From assembly GCF_004005475.1 (NCBI RefSeq), contig NZ_RZTZ01000002.1, positions 248,001 through 312,000 on the forward strand: a stretch of 64,000 nt of DNA. The letters are read 5' to 3'. The notes beneath the pieces were generated by a model that was given only the letters and a program-made list of their open reading frames with translations, was not told the origin of the DNA and did no database searches. This document shows positions 34,845 to 45,869 of this stretch, piece after piece (positions within the stretch are counted from its first letter, which is position 1; every line of letters starts with the position of its first letter). Origin of the DNA: Niallia taxi. GTDB lineage: Bacteria; Bacillota; Bacilli; Bacillales; Cytobacillaceae. A program made the position numbers and the translations under genes.

Positions 34845-37094
34845 ATGGTAAAGCGGAGCAGAATAGTTGCCTTCCTATTAATTGTAGTCGTTTTTGCAGG
34901 GTTAATGGGAGGAACAACAAATAATATTTTAAAGGATATTAAACTTGGCCTCGATCTCCAAGGGGGGTTTGAGGTTCTTTATGAAGTGGCACCAATTGAC
35001 AAAAGCCAGAAGATCAATGAGGACATTCTCAACAGTACGGCTAAAGCACTCGATAAAAGGATTAACGTTCTTGGTGTAAGTGAACCAATTATCCAAATCG
35101 AAGGGAAGGACCGCGTCCGCGTCCAGCTTGCAGGTGTAACGGACCAAAATAAGGCAAGGGAGCTTTTATCAACAGAAGCAAACCTGTCATTCCGTGATAT
35201 TAATGATAAAGAGCTGATGGACGGTTCTGATTTAGTCGAAGGCGGAGCTGACCAGGCTTTTGATCAAAACGGAAAGCCGAGTGTTACTCTTAAGCTTAAA
35301 AGTGCAGAAAAGTTTAAAGATGTAACAACAAAAGTGCTTGGAAATCCGCTCGTCATTTGGCTTGATTATGAAGATGGCGATTCCTATGCAGCTGAAGCTG
35401 CAAAAGCTGATCCAAAATTCTTATCTAACCCGATGGTTAGCAATGTATTAAATACAGATACGGTTTCGATTACAGGAAACTTCACAGTACAGGAAGCTAA
35501 AACATTAGCTGACTTGCTGAACGCAGGGGCACTTCCTGTTAAATTAACGGAAGTATACTCTACAAGTGTTGGAGCACAGTTTGGTGATGAAGCACTGAAA
35601 GATACAGTATTTGCAGGTATTGTCGGTGTTGGACTTGTCTTCTTATTCATGCTGTTCTACTATCGTTTACCAGGTCTTATTGCGGTTATTACTCTTTCTG
35701 TGTTTGTGTATTTGAACCTGCTCGTTCTTGACTTGATGAACGGGGTGCTGACACTGCCGGGAATCGCCGCGATTATACTCGGTGTAGGGATGGCGGTAGA
35801 TGCGAATATTATCACATATGAACGGATTAAGGATGAGCTTAAAGTTGGAAAAACCCTGAAATCGGCATTCCAAGCAGGTAACAAAAACTCGATTTCAACT
35901 ATTATTGACGCTAACCTGACAACCATTCTTGCTTCTATCATTTTGTTCGCATATGGTACAAGCTCTGTCAGAGGATTTGCGACATTGCTGATTGTCAGCA
36001 TCCTTGTGAGCTTTATCACGGCTGTTTACGGAACAAGATTGTTACTTGGACTTATCGTTAACAGCAAAGCTTTCAATAAAAAGCCGTCATGGTTTGGTGT
36101 AAATAAAAAGGATATTAAACATATTGGCGAAAACTATGACACACTTACATTGCCGACAAAGTTTGATCGTATTGACTTTGTAAAATACAAAAATATTTTC
36201 TTTACTGTTTCAAGTGTGCTCGTTGTTGCTGGTATCATCGTAATTGCTGTATTCAGACTTAATCTTGGTATCGACTTCTCAGCAGGTTCAAGGGTTGAAA
36301 TTACCTCAGATAAAGCCCTAACGACTGCAGCGGTGCAAGCTGATTTGGATGCACTAAATATACAGGCTGAGGATATTACCCTTTCAGGAGATAATAATGA
36401 AAAAGCGGCAATCCGCATAAAAGGTGATTTGAGCCAAAAGAAAGTGGCTGAATTAAAAACGGCTATGCATGATAAATACGGTACCGATCCGAATATCAGC
36501 ACTGTTTCGCCTACAGTCGGAAAAGAATTAGCGAAAAACGCTTTTATTGCCATCATCTTGGCATCATTAGGTATCATTCTTTATGTAACGATACGCTTTG
36601 AAATATATATGGCAATGGCTGCCATCATTGCATTGCTTCATGATGCATTCTTTATTATTGTAATCTTCAGCTTCACACGTCTTGAAGTGGATATTACCTT
36701 TATCGCGGCAGTGCTGACAATTGTCGGTTATTCTATCAATGACACGATTGTTACATTTGACCGTATCCGTGAAAACCTTGTGAAGAAGAAAAGAATCAAA
36801 ACAGCACAGGAAATCAAGGATATTATTAACACAAGTATTCGCCAAACGTTCACACGCTCAATCAATACGGTTGTTACAGTTGTTATCTGTGTAATTGCCC
36901 TGCTGATTTTCGGAAGCGAGTCTATCAGAAACTTCTCATTAGCATTATTGATTGGTTTAATTGGCGGAGCATATTCTTCTATCTTCATCGCCTCTCAATT
37001 ATGGTATGTATGGAAGAAGAAAGAGCTTAAGAAAAAAGGCGTTCTGATTACTGTGAAAGAAAAACGAAAAAACTCAGATGAGCCACAAGTATAA
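34845..37094 (+). CDS. secDF: Protein translocase fusion SecDF
   Basis: A 749-residue fusion of SecD and SecF that uses the proton motive force to assist late steps of Sec export. The SecD half (about 1-430) has the KLGLDLQGGFEVLYEV start, periplasmic P1 region and six helices, including GVGMAVDANIITYERIKDEL. The SecF half (about 450-749) has NLGIDFSAGSRVEI and VGYSINDTIVTFDRIREN, with functional Asp and Arg residues intact. Fusion as one chain is normal for Bacillus. The ribosome-binding site is AAGGAGG. A strong terminator follows. Confidence 0.98.
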   Translation: MVKRSRIVAFLLIVVVFAGLMGGTTNNILKDIKLGLDLQGGFEVLYEVAPIDKSQKINEDILNSTAKALDKRINVLGVSEPIIQIEGKDRVRVQLAGVTDQNKARELLSTEANLSFRDINDKELMDGSDLVEGGADQAFDQNGKPSVTLKLKSAEKFKDVTTKVLGNPLVIWLDYEDGDSYAAEAAKADPKFLSNPMVSNVLNTDTVSITGNFTVQEAKTLADLLNAGALPVKLTEVYSTSVGAQFGDEALKDTVFAGIVGVGLVFLFMLFYYRLPGLIAVITLSVFVYLNLLVLDLMNGVLTLPGIAAIILGVGMAVDANIITYERIKDELKVGKTLKSAFQAGNKNSISTIIDANLTTILASIILFAYGTSSVRGFATLLIVSILVSFITAVYGTRLLLGLIVNSKAFNKKPSWFGVNKKDIKHIGENYDTLTLPTKFDRIDFVKYKNIFFTVSSVLVVAGIIVIAVFRLNLGIDFSAGSRVEITSDKALTTAAVQADLDALNIQAEDITLSGDNNEKAAIRIKGDLSQKKVAELKTAMHDKYGTDPNISTVSPTVGKELAKNAFIAIILASLGIILYVTIRFEIYMAMAAIIALLHDAFFIIVIFSFTRLEVDITFIAAVLTIVGYSINDTIVTFDRIRENLVKKKRIKTAQEIKDIINTSIRQTFTRSINTVVTVVICVIALLIFGSESIRNFSLALLIGLIGGAYSSIFIASQLWYVWKKKELKKKGVLITVKEKRKNSDEPQV

Positions 37095-37100
37095 TGAATA

Positions 37101-37133
37101 AACAGGACCTTTTAAGAGGTCCTGTTTTTTTTG
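37101..37133 (+). terminator. Terminator after secDF
   Basis: A perfect 9-bp stem (37101-37109 with 37117-37126) and a run of eight T residues. Confidence 0.9.
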
Positions 37134-37219
37134 TGGTTTTTACTCTTTAAAAAAACATGTTTTGAAGAATTGTTATTAAGGGAAAGTTAGCTAGAAGAAC
37201 TATTTTTTTGGAGGTATTT

Positions 37220-37543
37220 ATGAAAATACAGTGGAATTTATTATTTGGAATTATTTTTGCCGTTATTGTGGCAGTATTTGCCGTTATTAATGTCGATTCC
37301 GTTACGGTCAACTATTTATTCGGAAAAGGACAATGGCCGCTTATCCTTGTTATCCTGATTTCTGTTTTACTTGGCGGCTTAATGATTGGCTCTGCCGGCT
37401 TAATTAGAATTTATTCACTGCAAAGAAAGTGGAAGGCTGCCGTTAAGGAAAAAGAAGCCTTGCAATTACGAGTTCAGGAGCTCGAACAATTTGAACCTGG
37501 CAGCACAGAATCGGTTGATCCAATTTCTATACCATCCAAATAA
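37220..37543 (+). CDS. yrvD: LapA-domain membrane protein
   Basis: This 107-residue protein with two transmembrane helices belongs to the LapA/DUF1049 family: first helix about 6-24, the motif AVINVDSVTVNYLFG, second helix about 40-65, then a coiled-coil tail (RKWKAAVKEKEALQLRVQELE). In Gram-negative bacteria LapA helps lipopolysaccharide assembly control; the role in Bacillus is unknown. The ATG at 37220 follows GGAGGT; an in-frame ATG at 37208 overlaps that site. The position between secDF and recJ matches B. subtilis yrvD. Confidence 0.88.
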   Translation: MKIQWNLLFGIIFAVIVAVFAVINVDSVTVNYLFGKGQWPLILVILISVLLGGLMIGSAGLIRIYSLQRKWKAAVKEKEALQLRVQELEQFEPGSTESVDPISIPSK

Positions 37544-37553
37544 TCATTATGTT

Positions 37554-37589
37554 AAAAAGCTTATGCCTTTTACGCGTAAGCTTTTTCTG
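37554..37589. terminator. Terminator after yrvD
   Basis: A perfect 10-bp stem AAAAAGCTTA/TAAGCTTTTT (37554-37563 with 37577-37586) with symmetric A and T tracts. Confidence 0.85.
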
Positions 37590-37633
37590 TGTTATTTAGT
37601 AATGGGAGCGCCTCATTCTTCCACTATCAAACA

Positions 37634-37662
37634 TTGAAAGGAACACCTCTAACTTGTATAAT
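37634..37662 (+). promoter_or_regulatory. Sigma-A promoter for recJ-apt
   Basis: TTGAAA (37634-37639), a 17-base spacer and TATAAT (37657-37662), only 20 bases before the recJ start, so the leader is very short. Confidence 0.75.
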
Positions 37663-37681
37663 GATAGATTGAGGTGATATG

Positions 37682-40045
37682 ATGCTGCATTCAAAAACTA
37701 GATGGATTGTAGAAGACAAAGATAAGAAAGATGCTGCAATACTTGCAGACCAGTTGAAAATCACACCTCTTGTAGCAAGTTTACTAGTAAACAGAGGATA
37801 TGATAACCGCGAAAAAGCGGAGAACTTTTTATACAGCATAGACAATTTTCATGACCCATTCCTAATGAAGGGGATGGATATAGCAGTCAAACGAATAAAG
37901 GAAGCAATCGAAAAAAGAGAACCAATTCTCATCTTTGGTGATTACGATGCGGATGGTGTAACAAGCACTACGGTCATGATGAAAACGTTGCAGGATATGG
38001 GAGCAGATGTGCAATTTTATATCCCCAACCGTTTCACAGAAGGCTATGGTCCTAATGAAGGGGCATTCCGGTATGCGGCAAGTATTGGTATTAAACTGAT
38101 TATAACAGTGGATACCGGCATAGCAGCAGTGAAGGAAGCAGATGTTGCTAAAGAGCTAGGAATTGATTATATCGTAACAGATCACCATGAACCAGGCCCT
38201 GTGCTGCCTGATGCAATGGCCATTATTCATCCAAGACTTGAGGGAAGTGATTATCCGTTTCATGAGCTTGCAGGTGTCGGTGTTGCTTTAAAGGTTGCTC
38301 ATGCACTGTACGGAGAGCTTCCTGAACAGCTTCTGCAATTTGCTGCTATTGGGACGATTGCCGATCTGGTTTCTCTGACAGGGGAAAACAGAGCTATTGC
38401 TAAGCTTGGAATTAAGAAGTTGAAGCAAACAACCAATACTGGCTTGAAGGCATTGCTGAAGCAGATGAATACAGAAGCAAGTGGGATAGATGAAGAAACA
38501 ATCGGCTTTATGATTGCACCGCGCATTAATGCAGTCGGCAGATTAGACAGTGCAGATCCTGCAGTTGAGCTGCTGTTAACAGATGACCCTGACATGGCCG
38601 CATCTCTTGCTGAAGAAATGGAAGCGACAAATAAGGAAAGACAAGCAATTGTTAACCAAATTACAGAAGAAGCGATGGAACAGGTAGAATCCTTATATCC
38701 GCTTAAAGATAACAGGGTGCTTATCGTTGGAAAAGAGGGCTGGAATCCTGGTGTAGTTGGTATCGTTGCTTCAAGACTTGTAGAGAAGTACTACAGGCCG
38801 ACAATCGTGCTTGGTTTTGACCAGGAAAAAGGAATTGCAAAAGGATCTGCCCGCAGTATTGCCGGTTTTGATTTGTATCAGAATCTATCAACGTGCAGAG
38901 AGCTTCTGCCTCACTTCGGAGGACATCCAATGGCTGCGGGTATGACATTAGCGAGTGAGGATGTAGAGGAGCTCAGAGAACGTCTCAATAGTCTTGCATT
39001 TGAACAGCTTAAGCCGGAAGATTTAATTCCACTCACAGCGGTTGATATGAAAATTGACTTAAAGGAGGCGCATTTAAGTGCCATTGAAGAAATGCAGCTG
39101 CTTGCGCCATTTGGGGTTGATAATGCCAAGCCGCGTGTTGTAATTGAGCATGTTGAAATTGGCACAATAAGAAAAATAGGGGCAAACCAAAATCATCTTA
39201 AGCTGCAATTTGTCCAGGAAGAAAGTAACTTGGATGGCATAGGCTTTGGAATCGGTGAACTATATGACCATATATCACCAAGTGCAAAGCTTTCTGTATT
39301 AGGACAGCTTTCCATTAACGAATGGAATAATATTAAAAAACCGCAGTTATTCATTCAGGATATTGCTGTAAACCATTGGCAGCTTTTTGATTATCGAGGA
39401 ATTCGTAATATGGAGAAGCTTGAAGCGGCCATTCCAGCAGATAGTGCGACATGGATTTTCTTTAATAAAGAGTCCGTAACGGAGGAATTGGTAAAGCTAA
39501 TCAAGGATTATAAAATAATTGAAAATCTGGATGACGCAGCATCCTTTCAAACAGATAATCGCATACTAGTATTGGCAGACTTTCCGAGCAATAAAGAGAT
39601 TGTACAGCAATTATTATCAAGCTCCGCTCCAGAGCGGATTTATGCAAGCTTTTATAAGCAGGATAGCGACTTTTTCAGCACAATGCCGACAAGAGATCAT
39701 TTTAAATGGTATTATTCCTTTCTTGCCAAACAAAATGGTTTTGACCTTAAAAGATATGGTGGAGAGCTGGCAAAACGGCAAGGTTGGAGTAAAGAAACAA
39801 TTGTTTTTATGTCAAAGGTGTTTTTTGAGCTGAATTTTGTTACAATGAAGGATGGGTTTATTTCGCTGAATAAGAATAGCAATAGAAGGGATTTAACAGA
39901 GTCTCCTTCTTTTCAACAGAAACAAGCACAATTTTCGCTCGAAAATGAATTAATATACTCGTCTTATGAGCAATTAAAGAATTGGTTTGATCTTATTCTT
40001 CAGAAATCCGTTAAGAATGAGGAGGAAGTGCAAGAATGGATTTAA
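37682..40045 (+). CDS. recJ: Single-stranded-DNA-specific exonuclease RecJ
   Basis: This 787-residue DHH-family 5'-3' exonuclease acts in recombination and repair. The DHH phosphoesterase motifs are intact: [19 protein letters not shown] and TDHHEPG (DHH). The DHHA1 motif is [10 protein letters not shown], an OB domain follows, and the long C-terminal region is typical of Bacillus RecJ. Tandem ATGs at 37679 and 37682 follow GAGGTGA; the second is better spaced. The gene overlaps apt by ten bases, so apt depends on it for translation. Confidence 0.97.
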   Translation: MLHSKTRWIVEDKDKKDAAILADQLKITPLVASLLVNRGYDNREKAENFLYSIDNFHDPFLMKGMDIAVKRIKEAIEKREPILIFGDYDADGVTSTTVMMKTLQDMGADVQFYIPNRFTEGYGPNEGAFRYAASIGIKLIITVDTGIAAVKEADVAKELGIDYIVTDHHEPGPVLPDAMAIIHPRLEGSDYPFHELAGVGVALKVAHALYGELPEQLLQFAAIGTIADLVSLTGENRAIAKLGIKKLKQTTNTGLKALLKQMNTEASGIDEETIGFMIAPRINAVGRLDSADPAVELLLTDDPDMAASLAEEMEATNKERQAIVNQITEEAMEQVESLYPLKDNRVLIVGKEGWNPGVVGIVASRLVEKYYRPTIVLGFDQEKGIAKGSARSIAGFDLYQNLSTCRELLPHFGGHPMAAGMTLASEDVEELRERLNSLAFEQLKPEDLIPLTAVDMKIDLKEAHLSAIEEMQLLAPFGVDNAKPRVVIEHVEIGTIRKIGANQNHLKLQFVQEESNLDGIGFGIGELYDHISPSAKLSVLGQLSINEWNNIKKPQLFIQDIAVNHWQLFDYRGIRNMEKLEAAIPADSATWIFFNKESVTEELVKLIKDYKIIENLDDAASFQTDNRILVLADFPSNKEIVQQLLSSSAPERIYASFYKQDSDFFSTMPTRDHFKWYYSFLAKQNGFDLKRYGGELAKRQGWSKETIVFMSKVFFELNFVTMKDGFISLNKNSNRRDLTESPSFQQKQAQFSLENELIYSSYEQLKNWFDLILQKSVKNEEEVQEWI

Positions 40046-40548
40046 AACAGTACGTAACAATTGTGGAAGATTGGCCAAAACCAGGCATTCGTTTCAAAGA
40101 TATCACTACACTTATGGATAATGGTGAAGCATATAGATACGCAACAAACCAGATTGTAGAGTATGCGAAAGAAAAGGAAATCGATATTGTTGTCGGACCA
40201 GAAGCACGCGGCTTTATTATCGGCTGTCCTGTCGCTTATTCTTTAGGCGTGGGCTTTGCACCAGTTCGTAAGGAAGGAAAGCTGCCAAGAGAAACAATCA
40301 AAGTTTCTTACGGTCTAGAATACGGCAAGGATGTTTTGACAATCCATAAGGATGCAATTAAACCAGGTCAAAGAGTGCTTATTACAGATGATTTGCTAGC
40401 AACAGGAGGAACAATTGATGCTACAATTAAGCTTGTAGAAGAACTTGGCGGTGTTGTAGCGGGAATTGCCTTCTTGATTGAATTGTCTTACCTGGAAGGA
40501 CGCAAGAACCTTGACGGCTACGATATTTTAACATTAATGGAATATTGA
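40036..40548 (+). CDS. apt: Adenine phosphoribosyltransferase
   Basis: A 170-residue purine salvage enzyme making AMP from adenine and PRPP. The PRPP-binding signature [13 protein letters not shown] (about residues 114-126) and the adenine-site [10 protein letters not shown] are intact. The ATG overlaps the end of recJ by ten bases, with a GAGGA site inside the recJ coding sequence. The order recJ-apt-relA is conserved in Bacillus; a terminator separates apt from relA here. Confidence 0.98.
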   Translation: MDLKQYVTIVEDWPKPGIRFKDITTLMDNGEAYRYATNQIVEYAKEKEIDIVVGPEARGFIIGCPVAYSLGVGFAPVRKEGKLPRETIKVSYGLEYGKDVLTIHKDAIKPGQRVLITDDLLATGGTIDATIKLVEELGGVVAGIAFLIELSYLEGRKNLDGYDILTLMEY

Positions 40549-40556
40549 TGAATGAC

Positions 40557-40586
40557 AAAGAGCGCTGAAAATGCGCTCTTTTTTTG
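40557..40586 (+). terminator. Terminator after apt
   Basis: A perfect 9-bp stem (40557-40565 with 40573-40581) and a T-run. The following 260 bases to relA are AT-rich with no further recognised element; a TATGAT at 40805 lacks a matching -35. Confidence 0.9.
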
Positions 40587-40848
40587 TTTCTGTTTCTTTT
40601 GGGAAAAGAGTACATAGCGTGATTCGACTGCTTTCGACAAAAATTCTCTCTTTTTGCAAAAAAATTACATGGATTCTCTTTACATTCTTGCGCTTTTTTT
40701 TAATAATAGAAATAATCATTCTAAAATTGTTTTAATTCTATATATAAATTGCATGATGCAATATAAGGAAAAACATATAGCGGGATAGATAAATAGTCGG
40801 AATTATGATAAATTCTAAGAATACACTCGGAATATGAAAGGTGATTAC

Positions 40849-43044
40849 ATGGCGAATGATCAAGTGTTAACCGCCGAACAAGTCATCGATAAGACAAGAG
40901 GATATTTAAACGAAGAGCATACGGAGTTCATACAAAAAGCCTATGAATTTGCCCAAAACTCTCATCGTGAACAATATAGAAAATCTGGTGAGCCATATAT
41001 CATCCATCCTATTCAAGTGGCTGGAATTCTTGCTGATTTGCAAATGGATCCGGCTACAGTAGCTGCAGGTTTTCTCCATGATGTTGTTGAAGATACAGAT
41101 ATCACATTAGATGATATTAGTGATAGCTTTAGCAATGAAGTGGCCATGCTCGTTGACGGCGTTACAAAACTAGGGAAGATCAAATACAAATCCCACGAAG
41201 AACAGCAAGCAGAAAATCATCGAAAAATGTTTGTAGCAATGGCGCAGGATATTAGGGTCATCCTAATCAAGCTTGCGGACAGGCTTCATAACATGCGCAC
41301 ATTAAAGCATCTACCTGCTGAAAAGCAGCGCCGCATTTCAAATGAAACGCTTGAAATTTTCGCACCTTTAGCCCACAGACTAGGGATATCTACAATTAAA
41401 TGGGAGCTGGAAGATACAGCTCTGCGTTATATGAATCCACAGCAATATTATCGAATTGTTAACTTAATGAAAAAGAAGCGTGCAGAACGTGAACAATATT
41501 TGGAAGAAGTTGTTTCCGAAATACGTGAAGGCACTGGTGAAGTGAAGATCCAGTCAGATATCTCGGGCAGACCAAAGCATATTTACAGCATCTATCGAAA
41601 AATGGTGCTGCAGAATAAGCAATTTAATGAGATATATGATTTACTGGCAGTACGTATTGTCGTTAACAGCATTAAGGACTGTTATGCAGTACTTGGAATC
41701 ATTCATACACGCTGGAAGCCTATGCCAGGCCGTTTCAAAGACTATATAGCTATGCCTAAGGCGAATATGTACCAATCCTTGCATACAACAGTTATCGGTC
41801 CGAAAGGGGACCCACTTGAAGTTCAAATACGCACAACAGAGATGCACCGCATAGCAGAGTTCGGGATTGCGGCTCACTGGGCGTATAAAGAAGGAAAAAC
41901 AGTCGATGAAGGCTCCTCCTTTGAAGAAAAGCTGTCATGGTTCAGGGAAATACTTGATTTCCAAGAAGACAGTATTAATGCAGAGGAATTTATGGAAAGT
42001 CTGAAAATCGATTTGTTCTCTGACATGGTATTTGTGTTCACACCAAAAGGCGATGTATTTGAACTGCCTTCAGGCTCTGTTCCAATTGATTTCGCCTACC
42101 GGATTCACTCCGAAATCGGCAATAAAACAATTGGTGCGAAGGTTAATGGAAAGATGGTTACGCTTGATTACAAGTTGAAGACTGGTGATATAGTCGAAAT
42201 CCATACGAGCAAGCATTCCTACGGACCTAGCCAAGACTGGATCAAGATCGCTCAGACCTCACAAGCAAAAAATAAAATCAGACAGTTCTTCAAAAAGCAG
42301 CGTAAAGAAGAAAATGTGGAAAAGGGCAAGGAGCTTGTCGAGAAAGAAATCCGCAATATGGAATTCGATCTGAAGGAAATCCTTACACCTGAAAATATTA
42401 AAACAGTGCTTGAAAAGTTCAATTTTGTTGGGGAAGAGGATATGTATGCCGCTGTTGGATACAACGGTATTACCGCACTTCAAGTAGCGAATCGCCTAAC
42501 GGAAAAATGGCGCAGGAAACGGGATGCAGAGCAATCGGCAACTATTTCGAACGCTGTTGCTGAGCTTAAATCATTCCCAAGCACGAAAAAACGTGCTTCA
42601 GGTGTTCGTGTTACCGGAATTGACAACCTGTTAATCAGGCTGTCACGTTGCTGTAATCCTGTCCCAGGTGATGAAATCGTCGGATTTATCACAAAAGGGC
42701 GAGGTGTTTCTGTTCACCGCTCTGACTGTACGAATATTGATACAGAGGATGCTAAGGCGAGATTAATTCCTGTTGAGTGGGAAACAGCTTTAAATGACCG
42801 TAAGGAATATAATGTGGAAATTGAGATAAGCGGATATGACCGAAGAGGACTTCTAAATGAAGTGCTTCAAGCTGTCAATGAATCGCAAACAAATATCTCT
42901 GCTGTATCAGGCAAGTCGGACCGCAATAAGATGGCTACCATCACGATGTCAATTCTAATTCTTAACGTGAACCACCTGCATAAAGTGGTAGAAAGAATTA
43001 AACAAATACCTGATGTCTATTCTGTCCGTAGAATTATGAATTAA
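40849..43044 (+). CDS. relA: Bifunctional (p)ppGpp synthetase/hydrolase
   Basis: This is a 731-residue Rel enzyme of the stringent response. Order: HD hydrolase domain (about 25-190) with its metal motif HDVVEDTD; synthetase domain (about 240-350) with [17 protein letters not shown] domain (about 390-455, [15 protein letters not shown]); zinc-finger-like region with [16 protein letters not shown]; and C-terminal ACT domain. Both catalytic sites look intact, so it can make and degrade (p)ppGpp. ATG 40849 follows AAAGGTGA; the ATG at 40834 is upstream of that site. dtd follows eleven bases later. Confidence 0.98.
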   Translation: MANDQVLTAEQVIDKTRGYLNEEHTEFIQKAYEFAQNSHREQYRKSGEPYIIHPIQVAGILADLQMDPATVAAGFLHDVVEDTDITLDDISDSFSNEVAMLVDGVTKLGKIKYKSHEEQQAENHRKMFVAMAQDIRVILIKLADRLHNMRTLKHLPAEKQRRISNETLEIFAPLAHRLGISTIKWELEDTALRYMNPQQYYRIVNLMKKKRAEREQYLEEVVSEIREGTGEVKIQSDISGRPKHIYSIYRKMVLQNKQFNEIYDLLAVRIVVNSIKDCYAVLGIIHTRWKPMPGRFKDYIAMPKANMYQSLHTTVIGPKGDPLEVQIRTTEMHRIAEFGIAAHWAYKEGKTVDEGSSFEEKLSWFREILDFQEDSINAEEFMESLKIDLFSDMVFVFTPKGDVFELPSGSVPIDFAYRIHSEIGNKTIGAKVNGKMVTLDYKLKTGDIVEIHTSKHSYGPSQDWIKIAQTSQAKNKIRQFFKKQRKEENVEKGKELVEKEIRNMEFDLKEILTPENIKTVLEKFNFVGEEDMYAAVGYNGITALQVANRLTEKWRRKRDAEQSATISNAVAELKSFPSTKKRASGVRVTGIDNLLIRLSRCCNPVPGDEIVGFITKGRGVSVHRSDCTNIDTEDAKARLIPVEWETALNDRKEYNVEIEISGYDRRGLLNEVLQAVNESQTNISAVSGKSDRNKMATITMSILILNVNHLHKVVERIKQIPDVYSVRRIMN

Positions 43045-43055
43045 GGAGAAAAACC

Positions 43056-43496
43056 GTGCGTATTGTTTTGCAAAGAGTGAAAGAAGCAAAAGTGGAAGTG
43101 GAAGGGAAAACGGTAGGACAAATCCAGAAGGGCTATATGCTGCTTGTTGGTATCACTCATGATGACACACAGGAGGATGCTGCCAAGCTTGCAGATAAGA
43201 TTGCCCATCTGCGCATTTTTGAGGATGCAGACGGAAAAATGAATCATAGTATTCAAGATGTCGAAGGCTCCATTCTGTCCGTTTCCCAGTTTACCCTGTA
43301 TGGAGATACCCGGAAAGGGAGACGGCCAAACTTTATGAATGCTGCCAAACCGGATTATGCAAAAGATTTATACGATCAATTTAATGTATTGCTCGGTCAG
43401 AAGGGTTTGCACGTCGAAACAGGCATTTTTGGGGCAATGATGGATGTTTCCTTGATTAATGATGGACCTGTAACCCTTATCCTTGAGAATCAATAA
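43056..43496 (+). CDS. dtd: D-aminoacyl-tRNA deacylase
   Basis: This 146-residue enzyme removes D-amino acids and mischarged glycine from tRNA. The hallmark [17 protein letters not shown] and the C-terminal GPVT cross-subunit motif ([10 protein letters not shown]) are intact. GTG 43056 is the start, eleven bases after relA, with an AAGGAG site; the two genes form one unit. A bidirectional terminator follows. Confidence 0.98.
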   Translation: MRIVLQRVKEAKVEVEGKTVGQIQKGYMLLVGITHDDTQEDAAKLADKIAHLRIFEDADGKMNHSIQDVEGSILSVSQFTLYGDTRKGRRPNFMNAAKPDYAKDLYDQFNVLLGQKGLHVETGIFGAMMDVSLINDGPVTLILENQ

Positions 43497-43532
43497 AAAA
43501 AATCCGTTCCAATGAGGAACGGATTTTTTTTA
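43495..43532. terminator. Bidirectional terminator between dtd and the amidase gene
   Basis: A perfect 16-bp stem (43495-43510 with 43516-43531) made of a GC core with long flanking A and T runs. Confidence 0.92.
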
Positions 43533-45065
43533 TTGGAAATAGTTTTCAAGACCTTCATAAATGGCTGCAGAAACTGTTTCTTGATATTTTTGGGAGGATA
43601 CAAGCTGCTCCTCTTGTTTGTTGCTTAAATAGCCAAGCTCAAGAAGTGTTGCTGGCTGATTATTTTCCCTTAATACAAAGTAATTGTTTTGCCTTACACC
43701 ACGGTCTTTTAATTCTGTTGATTCGATAATACTTTCATGCAGCACATTAGCAAGTTCCTTTTGGGAAGAGCTGTAATAATAGCTGGTCATCCCTCTGACA
43801 CTGCTGTCTTTAATGCTGTCATAATGGATGCTGATAAATGCATCTGCATTGTTAAGATTGCTGATATTAACTCTCTCCTGCAGTGTAATGAAAATATCGT
43901 TTTGTCTTGTGATAATCACATTACTCCCTGCAGCCCGTAACTTGTCTGCAAGAAGGTTGGCAGTGCGAATTGTCAGTGTTTTTTCCAGTGTGCCAATAGC
44001 TCCAATTGTTCCGCTGTCTTTACCGCCATGACCTGGATCAATGACAATTGTTTTCCCTTTTAAGTCACCAGTTTCATCACGATTCCTTTTTTGTTTGGTG
44101 GTGGATGCTTGTCCACTGCCAGATTCCTGCACAATCCAGTTAGCTACATAGCCTGTGTCGCCGCTATCTAGCTCAATCTTATACCAATCTCCTACCTCTT
44201 CTGTTGCCTGATAGGATTCCCCTTTTGCTGCAACAAACAGCACAGAGGCATTAACAGATGCATCACTGCGAATGTTTGTCCCATCGTGCAGAATGGTGAC
44301 AGACGTATCAATTGTTTGTTTCGAGGTCGAGGTGCTTTCAGCCTTGCTTTCATCCTGAAGCAAACTTTTATAAACCCAGCCAGTATTGCCTGAAAATTGG
44401 ATTTTAACCCAATCCCCATTCTCTGCAACTATATGTATGACAGTACCTTCTGCCAATTTTCCGATGACTTCTCCATTCAAGGAAGCCGTGTCCCGAACGT
44501 TAATATCGTTCTCACTAACAACAGCTGTTGTGTCATCTTGTGAGATCTCTGTTGGGGCTTGAGTTGTTGCTGATGAAATATATTCACTGTTTACCCAGCC
44601 TGTTCCTGATTGTGACTGTATCTTTGTCCAATTCCCTTCATTTGAAAGGATTGTAACAGTCATATCCTTATTAAGTGTCGTAATAACCTGATAATCAGTG
44701 CCTGGTCCTTTACGAAGTCTAATACCACCCTCTGTTATCGTTCCGCTACTGCCTTCACTTACATTGGATACAGCCTGCTCGTCCATATCATTAGAACCAT
44801 CAGATTTAGTGACTAAATAGGCTGCCACCCAGCCAACTTGCCCATTTCCCATATCAATCTTTAACCAATCTCCATTGTCTGTTACGACCTTGTAGTTTGT
44901 GCCTCTTTCCATTTTTCCTTTAATCGCGTCTTCAAGACTTGGGCCTTCTCTTATATTAAGGACTGTCGCCGATTGAACGGTTTGACTGCTTTCTGCATGA
45001 GCTTCTAATGCAGGCAGGAGCATAAGCAGCAAAATGGGAATAATCCACTGTCGTTTCTTTATCAT
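43530..45065 (-). CDS. yrvJ: Secreted N-acetylmuramoyl-L-alanine amidase with four SH3b domains
   Basis: This 511-residue exported cell-wall hydrolase has a signal peptide (about 1-24, ending AHA), four bacterial SH3b domains (about 30-87, 103-160, 178-237, 250-310; each has the LNIR/INVRD-type start and GWV ending), a short basic linker, and a C-terminal Amidase_3 domain. Zinc ligands appear in IDPGHGGKDSG, the Glu after TLEK, and SIHYDS; the catalytic Glu is in LLELGYLSN. The position between dtd and hisS matches B. subtilis yrvJ. It is transcribed against the surrounding genes. Confidence 0.93.
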   Translation of the reverse strand: MIKKRQWIIPILLLMLLPALEAHAESSQTVQSATVLNIREGPSLEDAIKGKMERGTNYKVVTDNGDWLKIDMGNGQVGWVAAYLVTKSDGSNDMDEQAVSNVSEGSSGTITEGGIRLRKGPGTDYQVITTLNKDMTVTILSNEGNWTKIQSQSGTGWVNSEYISSATTQAPTEISQDDTTAVVSENDINVRDTASLNGEVIGKLAEGTVIHIVAENGDWVKIQFSGNTGWVYKSLLQDESKAESTSTSKQTIDTSVTILHDGTNIRSDASVNASVLFVAAKGESYQATEEVGDWYKIELDSGDTGYVANWIVQESGSGQASTTKQKRNRDETGDLKGKTIVIDPGHGGKDSGTIGAIGTLEKTLTIRTANLLADKLRAAGSNVIITRQNDIFITLQERVNISNLNNADAFISIHYDSIKDSSVRGMTSYYYSSSQKELANVLHESIIESTELKDRGVRQNNYFVLRENNQPATLLELGYLSNKQEEQLVSSQKYQETVSAAIYEGLENYFQ

Positions 45066-45263
45066 CTGGAAGCTTATTCCTCCTTTCCAATTTAAAGAGC
45101 TATTTCATTTGCATTTTAATACATTTCTCTGTAAGGTGACAATCTCCTTTGATAACTTTTCTCTTTTTCTTTTCAATTTTAGACAATAAATATAACATAT
45201 AATGAAAATTTTTTTTACTCATGGGGATAATAATAGAAATTACGAAGAAAAAGGGTGAAAACG

Positions 45264-45440
45264 ATGAGATTTGGTGAAAAAAGCCTAAAAACGCATGATG
45301 TTAACTCGAAATTACTCGGTATTGATTTTCATGATTTTATTGAAAAGGAAGCATATTCTACTGCTGTTGAGCTTGCTTCTGAATTTGGCTTATCTGTGGG
45401 AGATGCAAAAAAACTGAAGAAGCAGGTTGGCAGATATTAA
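45264..45440 (+). CDS. yrzK: Small conserved protein (YrzK-like)
   Basis: A 58-residue, charged, probably soluble protein beginning MRFGEKSLKTHD and ending KKLKKQVGRY. A central segment (STAVELASEFGLSVGDAKKLKK) could form a small helix-turn-helix. Function is unknown. Name proposed from position between the amidase and hisS, where B. subtilis has yrzK; the recollection is moderately secure. ATG 45264 is preferred over GTG 45255, which lies inside the AAGGGTG ribosome-binding site. Confidence 0.7.
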   Translation: MRFGEKSLKTHDVNSKLLGIDFHDFIEKEAYSTAVELASEFGLSVGDAKKLKKQVGRY

Positions 45441-45462
45441 GAAAGTGCACAGTAATTGACTA

Positions 45463-45491
45463 TTGACAATCAATTGAACTCTTATTATTAT
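45463..45491 (+). promoter_or_regulatory. Sigma-A promoter of the hisS-aspS T-box transcript
   Basis: TTGACA (45463-45468), a 17-base spacer and TATTAT (45486-45491). Confidence 0.75.
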
Positions 45492-45498
45492 TAATTAA

Positions 45499-45803
45499 AT
45501 AATAAGGGATAAATAAAAAAAGCCAATGAGGGAGAAAAGTAGTTAGGATTCACATGGAAAGAGAGGAAATGCCACAGGCTGGGAGCATTTCTGCATGCTG
45601 ACTTAATGAATGAACACTCCGTAGGTTTTCTTCTGAACATGTTTTTAATAGACATTATTAGGTATGAAACGTTAGCAGGCGTTAACTGCAAAGTGGAAGA
45701 TGCATTTCTTTATTGCAATGTATTTCTTCAATTAGGGTGGCACCACGGGATACAAATCTCGTCCCTTGTATATGTTTTGATATACAAGGGGCGGGATTTT
45801 TTT
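45499..45803 (+). ncRNA. T-box riboswitch controlling hisS-aspS
   Basis: A tRNA-sensing leader. Stem I contains the AGTA motif (about 45539), an AGAGAG bulge and a distal hairpin near 45560-45595. Its 3' strand holds the candidate specifier CAC (45615-45617), a histidine codon. The T-box core AGGGTGGCACCACGG is at 45734-45748. A terminator stem (45756-45773 with 45780-45797) with a T-run follows. Uncharged tRNA would stabilise the antiterminator. The variable base after TGG is C (45741). Confidence 0.9.
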
Positions 45804-45869
45804 GTTTGTTTTTTTCCTAGAGTGTGCCCCGATAATCCTATACATAGGCTATAACAGGAGGGTAAAACC

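Noticed and set aside
40700-40730. Fur-like box upstream of relA
   Set aside because: The AT-rich sequence has only partial dyad symmetry and matches the Fur consensus poorly.
45606-45854. 82-codon open frame inside the hisS leader
   Set aside because: It spans the T-box core and terminator stem and has no ribosome-binding site; the RNA structure explains the sequence.
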